DNA of 64,000 bases. Source: an uncultured Oscillibacter sp. Its GTDB lineage: Bacteria; Bacillota; Clostridia; Oscillospirales; Oscillospiraceae. The position numbers and the translations under genes are program-made. The notes under the pieces were generated by a model. That model ran no database searches, was not told the origin of the DNA, and worked only from the letters and a program-made list of their open reading frames with translations. Numbering within the stretch: the stretch's first letter is position 1; each line of letters starts with the position of its first letter. The DNA lies in assembly GCA_947577075.1 (NCBI GenBank), contig CANPTW010000008.1, positions 1-64,000 of the forward strand, in the 5' to 3' direction. Of this stretch, positions 16,658 through 23,801 are shown piece by piece.

Positions 16658-17512
16658 GTGGCCGTTCCCATGTCCTTTGTTCATAACCGTCAGCCGTCTC
16701 TGCTCTATATCACGCCCCAGCGGACGGATGACCCGAAGATCAACCGGGTGCTGCATGTACACAAAAGCGTGTGTGAGCTGGTGTTTGTCAACGCCGGAGA
16801 GGGAACCTACCGGATAAACGGCATCAGCTATCCCATTTTCCCCGGCGACTTCCTGCTGACCAACCAGGGGGACCTTCACGAGGTGCAGTCCGCCACCCAT
16901 CGGGAGATCGGCACAATCTGCTTTGGGATTGGAGAGCTGGCGCTGCGGGGGCTTCCCCCCGGCTGCCTCACCCTGGCGGAGGACGGCTTTGTCCGCCCGG
17001 TGGGCAGGAAGTATGAGCAGATCAAGAATTTGTGCCAGCTGCTGTATGAACAGGTGGAGCTTCGGACCGGCCCGGGCAGGGCGGTGGCCCATCATCTGTT
17101 TTTGGCCCTGCTGACGCTGGCCCTGAGCTTTCCCGCCGACGAGCGGAAGGAGCGGCAGACGGAATCCGTGCTGCTGGTCAGCCGGATTGGGCAGTACATC
17201 GCCGCCCATTACGCCGAACCGCTGACGCTGGAGCAGATTGCAAGGGCCTTGAAGATGTCGCCCTATCACATGGCCCATGTGTTTCGGGAGATTACGGGCT
17301 TCTCGCCGATTCAGTATGTGATCCGCTGCCGCATGGGCGAAGCGCAGAACCTTCTGATTTCCACGGACTTCAGCGCGGCCCAGATCGGGGTCATGGTGGG
17401 CTATGACAGCGCCAGCCACTTCAACAGCATTTTCAAGCGGGTGGTGGGCCTGCCGCCGGTCCGGTACCGGCAGTGGTATCTGGAGATGATGCGGGGCAAG
17501 CGGAGGCAGTGA
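16658..17512 (+). CDS. AraC-family transcriptional regulator
   Basis: 284 residues. The N-terminal cupin sensor domain spans about 15-130 (VCELVFVNAGEGTYRINGIS, FPGDFLLTNQGDLHEVQ). Two C-terminal helix-turn-helix units follow: LTLEQIARALKMSPYHMAHVF and FSAAQIGVMVGYDSASHFNS, ending FKRVVGLPPVRYRQW, the typical AraC signature. The likely start is the GTG at 16658 behind AAAGGAGGGAGG; an ATG at 16670 is a possible alternative. It is transcribed away from the epimerase-symporter pair and most simply activates that pair when its sugar ligand binds. Confidence 0.93.
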   Translation: MAVPMSFVHNRQPSLLYITPQRTDDPKINRVLHVHKSVCELVFVNAGEGTYRINGISYPIFPGDFLLTNQGDLHEVQSATHREIGTICFGIGELALRGLPPGCLTLAEDGFVRPVGRKYEQIKNLCQLLYEQVELRTGPGRAVAHHLFLALLTLALSFPADERKERQTESVLLVSRIGQYIAAHYAEPLTLEQIARALKMSPYHMAHVFREITGFSPIQYVIRCRMGEAQNLLISTDFSAAQIGVMVGYDSASHFNSIFKRVVGLPPVRYRQWYLEMMRGKRRQ

Positions 17513-17671
17513 CCCGGGAGGGGAGGATGGATTTCCCATTTTTGCGAACATCCTGCAGGCAAACGGGGCTCGAAACAATAATTGTGCCGATTGCACAAAA
17601 CATAAGAAAGATTTTTGGATGCAATCACGAAAATGTGCGGTTCTTTTTCGCATAAACCGTCACTTTACCTC

Positions 17672-17699
17672 TGGACTTCTTTTCAAAACGTGGTATGCT
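17672..17699 (+). promoter_or_regulatory. Promoter of the 29-residue small ORF
   Basis: TGGACT (17672-17677), 16 bp spacer, TATGCT (17694-17699) with an extended -10 (TGG just upstream). It is followed by a 38-nt leader containing CTCACGATCACGAG. Confidence 0.55.
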
Positions 17700-17736
17700 A
17701 AAGCTCACGATCACGAGTGAAAAGGAGGCGATTCGT

Positions 17737-17826
17737 ATGTTTAAATGGTTTCAGAGCCTTGTGAACCTTCGGTATCAGGAGTTGAGCCAGCTGCGCCGCG
17801 AATTGCGCTGCGAGGCGGACAAATAA
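17737..17826 (+). CDS. Small protein of 29 residues, unknown function
   Basis: ATG at 17737 behind a perfect AAAAGGAGG at 8 bp spacing, with its own promoter and a downstream hairpin. The product starts MFKWFQSLVNLRYQELSQLR and continues with a basic/acidic helix ending CEADK. It looks like one amphipathic helix: hydrophobic and aromatic at the start, charged at the end, with a single Cys. I know no family for it. The whole transcription unit looks complete and independent. It could also be a small RNA with a fortuitous frame, but the ribosome site argues for translation. Confidence 0.65.
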   Translation: MFKWFQSLVNLRYQELSQLRRELRCEADK

Positions 17827-17900
17827 GTGCCCGGCTGAAAACGGGCGCATCCGATATGAGATCCGCAGAATGCCGCCGCCGCGGCGTTTTGCGGGACAAG

Positions 17901-17929
17901 TAAGCCCTCCGGCCTGGCCGGAGGGCTTA
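17901..17929. terminator. Perfect hairpin after the small ORF
   Basis: 13 bp perfect stem (TAAGCCCTCCGGC with GCCGGAGGGCTTA), loop CTG, followed by CTCGTTT with only a weak T run. It lies between the small ORF and the convergent M56 gene and could serve both. Confidence 0.6.
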
Positions 17930-18049
17930 CTCGTTTAGCAGGGCTCAAAAGGCAGCGTACATTTACCGTAGCGCCGGACGCTCAACGGGCTTCAAGCCGG
18001 ACGGGCGCGGCGGTCTTTGCAAAAGGGCGTCCGGGGCCTGAGGGCGGCG

Positions 18050-21000
18050 CTAGGCGGCCACCTCCTGCCGCTTCGCCTCATAGGCGGAGGCGATCCGGTC
18101 CCGCATGGCGGCCTCCTCCCCGTCCAGGCGCAGGCCCAGGGCCTGCTCCAAGGCGCCGGGGACAAGGTCCTCGTTCCAATAGAGGGAGGCGCCCAAGTTC
18201 TCCGCCAGCCGCTCTCCGCCCGCCCGCTCCGCCAGGGCGGAGAGAACGGCGGACGGGTCCGCCTGGAAGCGGAGCAGCAGCTCCTCCGAGGCCCTTTCGG
18301 CGTACGCGCCGTCGGCTCTGCCGAGGTATTCCAGCAGCTCCGGAAGCGTCATTTCGGGGACCCGCCCCAGCTGCGCTTCCAGCTCTGCCGAGCTTGAAAG
18401 CCGGTTCACAAAGTCCCGCAGCGTCTCCCAGGCGGCCCGGCCCCCGGAGGTGAGCTCCCCGGCCAGGTAGCCGCCGGCGTCCAGCTCATGGGTGAAGCCC
18501 TCATAGTACGCGTTCCCCTTTTCGCTTCCGCAGGACAGATACCCCGCCAGGAACAGGAGCATCTCGTTTTGCTCCGCCTCGTTCCGCTCCGCCAGGGCGT
18601 TGAGAAACTGTGCGGACTGGGGATACATGAGTTTTGCCAGCTCTTCGCCGTCCAGGTCCAGCAGGGTCAGGACGCCTTCGGCAATCAGGCTGTCAACCAT
18701 ATCCGACAAGAACATCTCCGAGCCGGGGGCGCAGTCGTTTTCCATCCTGGAAAACAGGTAGGTCCGCCGGCCGTTTTCGTCCAGCCGGAAATACTGGTAG
18801 TTGCTCCCCGGGTAGCCGATCAGGCACCAGCCGTCCTCTCCCATGTAGGACCCGCCCGCCAGCATAACCCGCTCCGGCGTTGTGGTGTGGGTTTCATATC
18901 CCACCTGCCAGATTTCCACACGGACATTCCCCGCCGCCTCGTAATAAGGCCCGCTGAGGCCGGTGACGCGCCAGTCGTCCCAGACTACGTTCCCCTCTCC
19001 GGCGTTTCCCTCGTCATAGCGCCCGGAACCGTCCCAGCCGTAGCCCTTCGCCGCCAGGGCCTGGAACTGCGCCTGGGCGAAGTCCTTTGCCGCCGACACC
19101 ACCTCCGCCGGAGCGTCGATGCCGTTGGACACATGGTCCGTATAGCCGCCCTCGTCCCTGTAAAGCCGCAGGTTTTCCCCGTCGAACCACAGCGTCCGGA
19201 AGCCGCTGACCGTGACGTCGGAGCCGGGAAGAGGGACCTCCACGGACAGGAAGAGGCATCGGGCGTCCGGGTCCCAGAAGCCGGCTTCCATATAGCCCGC
19301 CTCAGGCCAGGCGTCGTGCATGAGGGCATACAGGTCCGCCTCATACAGCGTCCCGTCCCGCTGGAAGAAGAGGCGGGAGACGTTCCAGCCGTCGGAGGCG
19401 GCAACCTCCTGTTCGCCGTCGCCGTCCAGGTCCGCTACGGTCACGTTCCCCAGGGCCCGGAGAAGCAGGGAGGGTGTGCCGCTGTCCGAGAAAACATAGT
19501 AATCGTTGATCGCGCCGTAAGCGTGTTCGCCAATCTGGCCATAGTAGGAAATCGCTGCGCCGTTCCGGCCAAAGAGCTCCGTGTAGCTCCACGCGCCGTC
19601 CTCCGGCGTCCATCCGGCGGAATCCGCGGCGGGCACGGTCAAAAAGCAGTCCCGCTCCGTCTCCGAAGCCGCCACGGCGGCGCAAAGCGTGCCGTCGGTA
19701 GAGCGGTAGATTTCCACGTCAAAGCCTTCGCCGCTGAACTCCTCCGGTTCGAAGCGCATGCGCCAGAGGGACTCCGCCACGTCGCCGCTGTGCCGCGAAA
19801 CCTCCACCGCCTCCGGCTCGTAGGGGGAAAGGCCGTCCAGGGGAATCACCAGCTCCGGGTCCCAGGCCGGGTAGGCCGTGGGCTGGGCGGGCGGGTCGCA
19901 CCGCCAGTTGGTCAAAAAGCGGAAGCCGCCGTCCGCTTGCTCCTCCAGCGTCACACAGGCGGGGCCGGGGGAGAAATAGATCTGGTCCTCCCCGTCGCTG
20001 AGGCCGGGAAAGTCCCAGGCCTCATAATAAAGCAGGATTTTGCCGTCCTTCCGCTCCCCGGAGGTAAAGGTCACTTCGCCGGGATAGTTCGTGTCGCCGT
20101 GGAAGTGATAATAGGCGTCGTATTCCGCAAGATACGTGAACCGGTCCAGACACCACTTGTCCGTCTCCTCCAGGCCGAGGCCCGCGTATTCCCGCAGAAC
20201 CGCGTCCATCTCGGCGGCGGGGCACTTGATCAGGTCCACTCCCGGGTCCTGGCCCTGATAGGCCGCCTCCGCCACGGCCCGGCGCTCCTCTTCCGTGATC
20301 TCCATGGGCGCCCCCGTGCCGTTGTAGAAGAGCTGGAAGAGGTCGATTTGCTTGTAATCCTTCGGGGACTCCACCGCCAGGAAGAGAAATTGGTTGTGGA
20401 GGTTGAAGTCCTCGCCGTTGAAGACCTCGGTATTGAAATATGTCAGCTCCGCTTCGGTCAGGGGGCCGTCGGGCTTGGCCTCCGGCGTCTCCGTCCCGGC
20501 GAAGGAACAGGCGCACACCAGCCCCGCCAGGACGGCGGACAGCGCCGCCGCCCAGAGCCAGCGCTTCGGGGCGTGGGCGATGCGCCCCACCCGCTCCCGG
20601 AGGCTCCGCTTGTCCCCCGTCATGGTGGTGGCGCAGCGGAGCAGGTCCCCGGGGCCGGGCTTCGCGGTCACCAGGGTCAGCAGGGTGCCGCCGTAGGCCC
20701 GGCGCTCGCCGTCGCCCAGGATGCTCAGCGCGCCCTCGTCACAGGCCAGCTCCGCGTCCCGGCGGCTGAGCACCGCCGCCAGCCACACCAGGGGGTTCCA
20801 CCAGTGGACCGCCAGGGCCGCGCACCGCAGCAGGGCCCAGATGTGGTCCCCGTGGCGGTAGTGGGTGGCCTCGTGGGTCAGCACATGGCGGAGGACGGCC
20901 GGGTCCGCCGCCGCCTCCGGCGTGACGTACACCGCCGGGCGGGGGAAGCCGAACAGGCAGGGGGAGGGCAGGCCCGCCGCCGTATAGGCCGGCACGGGGC

Positions 21001-21466
21001 AGTCCGCCGCCAGGTAAATCCGGCGCCGCCGCAGCTTTCCAGCGAAGCTGACGTTTGAGAGGACAAACGCCGCCGCCAAAATCAGCGACCCGCCCAGCCA
21101 GACCCGGCCCAGCAGGGCTGCCGGGTCCATGGGGCTCCGGGCCGCCGGGGCGGGCGCTCCATCGCTTTGGATGGGGGCGGCCGGCGCAGGCGCCTCCGCG
21201 CCGTTTCCGGCGGACGGAGCCTTCTCCGCCGGGGGCCGCTGGGCCAGGGGAAGGGTTTGGAGGACCCGGGCCTCCGGCAGGACCTGGGGCATTTCCACGG
21301 GGGCGGTATAAAGCTGCACCGGGATCAGCAGCCGGGCCAGCACCAGGGCCCACAGGGCGTAGCGCAGCCGGGCGCCGACCCGCCGCCCGAAGAGGCCCCG
21401 GAGAAGCAGCACCACGGCGATTAAAAGGGTGGCCGTCAGCACCCAGTTTTCAAGGGAAATCCTCAT
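18050..21466 (-). CDS. BlaR1/M56-type membrane metalloprotease-sensor with very long C-terminal region
   Basis: 1138 residues from the ATG overlapping the blaI-type stop (ATGA). Residues 1-330 are the BlaR1-like module. It has membrane segments near 8-24, 36-52, 120-138 and 302-320, the zinc motif HEATH at 198-202, and LACDEGAL with the further Glu/Asp at about 240-247. It senses an envelope signal and cleaves the BlaI repressor or itself. The last membrane segment is followed by ~815 residues with no penicillin-binding motifs (no clear SxxK-SxN-KTG set). That part holds a VTVADLDGDGEQEVAASDG segment resembling FG-GAP/VCBS calcium-binding repeats and Asp/Gly/Tyr/Trp-rich beta-type sequence. 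Typical BlaR1 proteins are ~580-600 residues, so this one is nearly double. Upstream frame extension is antisense noise. Confidence 0.88.
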   Translation of the reverse strand: MRISLENWVLTATLLIAVVLLLRGLFGRRVGARLRYALWALVLARLLIPVQLYTAPVEMPQVLPEARVLQTLPLAQRPPAEKAPSAGNGAEAPAPAAPIQSDGAPAPAARSPMDPAALLGRVWLGGSLILAAAFVLSNVSFAGKLRRRRIYLAADCPVPAYTAAGLPSPCLFGFPRPAVYVTPEAAADPAVLRHVLTHEATHYRHGDHIWALLRCAALAVHWWNPLVWLAAVLSRRDAELACDEGALSILGDGERRAYGGTLLTLVTAKPGPGDLLRCATTMTGDKRSLRERVGRIAHAPKRWLWAAALSAVLAGLVCACSFAGTETPEAKPDGPLTEAELTYFNTEVFNGEDFNLHNQFLFLAVESPKDYKQIDLFQLFYNGTGAPMEITEEERRAVAEAAYQGQDPGVDLIKCPAAEMDAVLREYAGLGLEETDKWCLDRFTYLAEYDAYYHFHGDTNYPGEVTFTSGERKDGKILLYYEAWDFPGLSDGEDQIYFSPGPACVTLEEQADGGFRFLTNWRCDPPAQPTAYPAWDPELVIPLDGLSPYEPEAVEVSRHSGDVAESLWRMRFEPEEFSGEGFDVEIYRSTDGTLCAAVAASETERDCFLTVPAADSAGWTPEDGAWSYTELFGRNGAAISYYGQIGEHAYGAINDYYVFSDSGTPSLLLRALGNVTVADLDGDGEQEVAASDGWNVSRLFFQRDGTLYEADLYALMHDAWPEAGYMEAGFWDPDARCLFLSVEVPLPGSDVTVSGFRTLWFDGENLRLYRDEGGYTDHVSNGIDAPAEVVSAAKDFAQAQFQALAAKGYGWDGSGRYDEGNAGEGNVVWDDWRVTGLSGPYYEAAGNVRVEIWQVGYETHTTTPERVMLAGGSYMGEDGWCLIGYPGSNYQYFRLDENGRRTYLFSRMENDCAPGSEMFLSDMVDSLIAEGVLTLLDLDGEELAKLMYPQSAQFLNALAERNEAEQNEMLLFLAGYLSCGSEKGNAYYEGFTHELDAGGYLAGELTSGGRAAWETLRDFVNRLSSSAELEAQLGRVPEMTLPELLEYLGRADGAYAERASEELLLRFQADPSAVLSALAERAGGERLAENLGASLYWNEDLVPGALEQALGLRLDGEEAAMRDRIASAYEAKRQEVAA

Positions 21467-21846
21467 TGTGTGCCGCCTTTCTCCGCCTGGTCCAGAATGG
21501 CCCGGAGCTCCGCGATCTCCCCGCTGGAGAGCTCCTGCCGCTGGGCCATGGCGCTCATCATCATCCCCACGCTGCCCCGGTATACCCGGTCCAAAAAGCT
21601 CCGGGTTTCCGACACCTCCGCCCGCTCCCGGTCCACAAGGGGAACATAGGCTTTGCCCCGGCCGGCCTGCCCGCAGCGCACCAGGCCCTTGGCCTCCATA
21701 CGGTGAAGGGTGGTGATGGTAGTGCTTCTGGCCCAGCCCGCCGTGCGCTCCAGCTCGCCGGCGATCTGCATGACCGTGCGGGGGCTGCGCTCCCACAGGC
21801 AGTTCAGGACGTTCCACTCGCCGGACGTCAGCTTGATATGGTCCAT
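21463..21846 (-). CDS. BlaI/MecI-family repressor
   Basis: 127 residues, the normal family length. Winged helix-turn-helix: KLTSGEWNVLNCLWERSPRTV ... WARSTTITTLHRMEAKGLV. A C-terminal dimerisation helix (VSETRSFLDRVYRGSVGMMM) includes the region cleaved in BlaI. AAGGAGG lies 8 bases before the ATG at 21846; a GTG nine bases further upstream is too close to it. It overlaps the M56 sensor gene by four bases. Two TACA/TGTA dyads flank its -10 box, so it almost certainly represses its own operon until the sensor inactivates it. No beta-lactamase gene is adjacent. Confidence 0.95.
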   Translation of the reverse strand: MDHIKLTSGEWNVLNCLWERSPRTVMQIAGELERTAGWARSTTITTLHRMEAKGLVRCGQAGRGKAYVPLVDRERAEVSETRSFLDRVYRGSVGMMMSAMAQRQELSSGEIAELRAILDQAEKGGTQ

Positions 21847-21861
21847 TGTCCGCACCTCCTT

Positions 21862-21909
21862 GTCTACATTGTAGACTTAGTATAGCACAAGTAAGTCTAC
21901 AATGTCAAC
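21862..21909 (-). promoter_or_regulatory. blaI-M56 promoter with two BlaI-type operators
   Basis: On the minus strand: TTGACA (21903-21908), 18 bp spacer, TATACT (21879-21884) with extended TGC. Operator 1 is the perfect dyad GTCTACATTGTAGAC (21862-21876), just downstream of the -10. Operator 2 is the imperfect GTCTACAATGTCAAC (21895-21909), covering the -35. TACA-N-TGTA is the known BlaI/MecI core site. Confidence 0.9.
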
Positions 21910-21961
21910 AAAAAAAGACGGCGCGTGGACAGGGCCGGAGGGAAACGGGCTGAAGGCGCGG

Positions 21962-21988
21962 AAAACCGGCGGGCCGCAGGCCCGCCGG
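21962..21988 (-). terminator. Terminator of the first gntR gene
   Basis: Perfect 10 bp stem (CCGGCGGGCC with GGCCCGCCGG), loop of 3, followed on the minus strand by TTTT. It lies 54 bases past the gntR stop at 22042. Confidence 0.7.
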
Positions 21989-22041
21989 GACATAGAGCGC
22001 CGCTTCCATGAAGCCGGAGGCGGAAGGCCGCACGTGCTGAT

Positions 22042-22803
22042 TTAATCCGAGTCCTCCTTGGATTTCCGGTTGACGACACAGCGCAGGGTAGCGAAGTCGA
22101 TATGCGCTTCGGCTACGTGGCGGGCGAGATCCGGAATGCCGCTTTCAATGCCGTTGCAGATGATGTGGTGCTGCTGGGACAGAATGCGGATATTGGAGAG
22201 GTCCTTTTCGTTGTCCCAGAATTCCAGGGCGCGCATGAGGGAGTGGGTGGCCAGCTTTTCCAGGTCGGCGTAAAAGCGGATCAGGTGCTGGTTTTCGGTA
22301 TAGCGCATGAGCAGGTTGTGGAAGGCCCGGTCGACGTCGATGCGCTGGCGGCGGTTGAAAAGCGAGCGGTCGCCGTTTTCAAAGTCATGCCAGAGGGAGC
22401 AGTAGACGTCCGCCAGGCGGTGAAGCTCGCTCATATCCAGAAGGGCCAGGCGGTGAGCGCAGATATAAGAGGCGCTGCCCTCCAGTATTTTTCTGGCGTC
22501 GAAGACGTCCATCAGCTTTTTCTGGCTGATGTTGAAGGCGCGGTAGGTTTTTCCGTTTTCGCTCTCGGACAAAAGGCCCACGGCCGCCAGCTGCTTGATC
22601 GCGTTCCGCACGGGGGTGATGCTGATGTCCAGCGCCTCCGCCATATAGGTCGCGTTGATTTTGGTGCCCGGCGGGATTTTCGAGGAGAGGATGGCGGACT
22701 CCAGGTAGTTGTACACGATGTCCGTGAGCTTGCTGGCGGGGTTCTCCGCCTGATACCGGAGGATAATTTTGGGATCAAAGAGATTTTCCTGACGGTCAGA
22801 CAC
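22042..22803 (-). CDS. GntR-family regulator, FadR-like (FCD) subclass, paralogue 1
   Basis: 253 residues, GTG start behind GGGAGG. The N-terminal winged helix spans about 25-90 (LTDIVYNYLESAILSSKIPP, MAEALDISITPVRNAIKQL). The C-terminal all-helical FCD ligand domain holds D/H metal-type residues (VDRAFHNLLMRY, LSQQHHIICNGIESG). It is clearly paralogous to the regulator at 33615-34373, sharing DIVY, AILS, IPPG, the VR/VF recognition helix and CNGIESGIPDLARHVAEAHI versus CRAIESGFPEIARLAMEKHI. The upstream 217-residue gene overlaps its start by 8 bases. It probably responds to a small acid and controls neighbouring metabolic genes. Confidence 0.92.
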   Translation of the reverse strand: MSDRQENLFDPKIILRYQAENPASKLTDIVYNYLESAILSSKIPPGTKINATYMAEALDISITPVRNAIKQLAAVGLLSESENGKTYRAFNISQKKLMDVFDARKILEGSASYICAHRLALLDMSELHRLADVYCSLWHDFENGDRSLFNRRQRIDVDRAFHNLLMRYTENQHLIRFYADLEKLATHSLMRALEFWDNEKDLSNIRILSQQHHIICNGIESGIPDLARHVAEAHIDFATLRCVVNRKSKEDSD

Positions 22804-23449
22804 GTTGTTTGCCTCCCTTCGTTGGATCGTTTTTAGAGGGGGGGAGCCACATAATGGCGGAGGAGTCCGCCGTTCGGATTCCCATGCATCCGCAGGAGCC
22901 TCCGCTTCCGTCCGTAACCAAAAGGAACTGGCCGGGGAATCCGGAGGCCCGTTCGAAAAAGCGCGCGATGCGGCCCTTCGTCAGGGGGAGGGGGGCGAGG
23001 GCCTGGAGGGCGGTTTCATACAGCCGCCGGGCCTCCGCCCGGGCTCCGGTCATAAGCATGGCGCCTGCGCCGGGCAGGGCAAAGCCGTATACGCCGCCGG
23101 CCAGCCGGGCAAGCGCGCCTTCGGCGGAGTCCTCGTCACAAACAATGTCTCCGGCGACGCCGCCGCACAGATCCGGGGCGCCCGGAACCGAAATGCTGGC
23201 CGCCAGATAGCGGACCCCCGGCGGTGCGGCGCGTTTGAGCAGGCGCGCGAGGCACGCGTCAACGACGACGCAGTCCCGCCCGCTGCCAAAGCGCAGGCGG
23301 TTTATGCCGGAAAGGGCCCGGCGGCATTCCCCGGCGCGGCCCGCGGCACACAGACCGCCGGCCAGGACCGGATACCCGTCGGCGGTTTGATATCTCCCGG
23401 CAAAGGGCGTCAGGTTTTCGGTTTCATACGGAAGAATCCCCATGAGCAT
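22796..23449 (-). CDS. Hypothetical protein, 217 residues
   Basis: I do not recognise a family. The protein is soluble and rich in Ala, Gly and Cys (about nine cysteines), with repeated Gly-rich turns such as AGGVYGFALPGAGAMLMTG and the near C-terminal TDGSGGSCGCMGIRTADSS. It lacks a signal peptide. The ATG at 23449 has AAAGGAA about 13 bases upstream; a second ATG lies six bases inside. Its end overlaps the GTG start of the GntR regulator, so the two are probably translated together. The low-complexity Gly/Ala composition and absence of a known fold leave some chance that it is a degraded gene. Confidence 0.55.
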   Translation of the reverse strand: MLMGILPYETENLTPFAGRYQTADGYPVLAGGLCAAGRAGECRRALSGINRLRFGSGRDCVVVDACLARLLKRAAPPGVRYLAASISVPGAPDLCGGVAGDIVCDEDSAEGALARLAGGVYGFALPGAGAMLMTGARAEARRLYETALQALAPLPLTKGRIARFFERASGFPGQFLLVTDGSGGSCGCMGIRTADSSAIMWLPPSKNDPTKGGKQRV

Positions 23450-23801
23450 GCTGCGGCAACCATTCCTTTCAGTATTTCACAAGATAGGATATCACAACTT
23501 TGAAGGAAATAAAAGAGGGGAAGAGGCGTTTGAATGGAATTCAAGCCTCCAAATACCGTAAGAAATGTACGATTTCTGAAAACACGTGGACGGCGGCCTG
23601 AAGAAATTGCAAAGGCTTTCGGGGCGGCGGCCCGCGTTTCAGGGACGGCGGATTTTCGGGAGGGCGCTTCGGCACGGGCGGAAGAGGGGGCGAAAGCGGA
23701 CATGGCCGCTGCGTCGTACAAAGCAGCGGCCATGCCCGAAAAGAGGGGGTTGAAACGCCGGGAGTTTTGAGAGACGGCGCTTCCGAATCAGGAAAAGAGC
23801 G
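23450..23801. other. Intergenic region with one perfect hairpin
   Basis: 352 bp between the convergently placed end of the pyruvate oxidoreductase gene and the start of the 217-residue gene (both leftward). It contains the AT-rich leader of the latter and a perfect 12 bp hairpin at 23701-23734 (CATGGCCGCTGC with GCAGCGGCCATG), likely involved in ending the long upstream transcript although no T run follows. A 78-residue frame at 23534-23770 (+) looks random. Confidence 0.5.

Noticed and set aside
17629..17655. AAAATGTGCGG...TTTTTCGCATAA resembles part of the MITE family
   Set aside because: Only about 12 contiguous bases match and no terminal repeats are found around it; probably chance in an AT-rich spacer.
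18488..21058. 856-residue open frame on the plus strand
   Set aside because: Shadow of the M56 gene on the other strand, no recognisable domain or ribosome site.
23534..23770. 78-residue plus-strand frame
   Set aside because: It covers a perfect hairpin at its end, has no good ribosome site and an Ala/Arg/Glu-rich random sequence.
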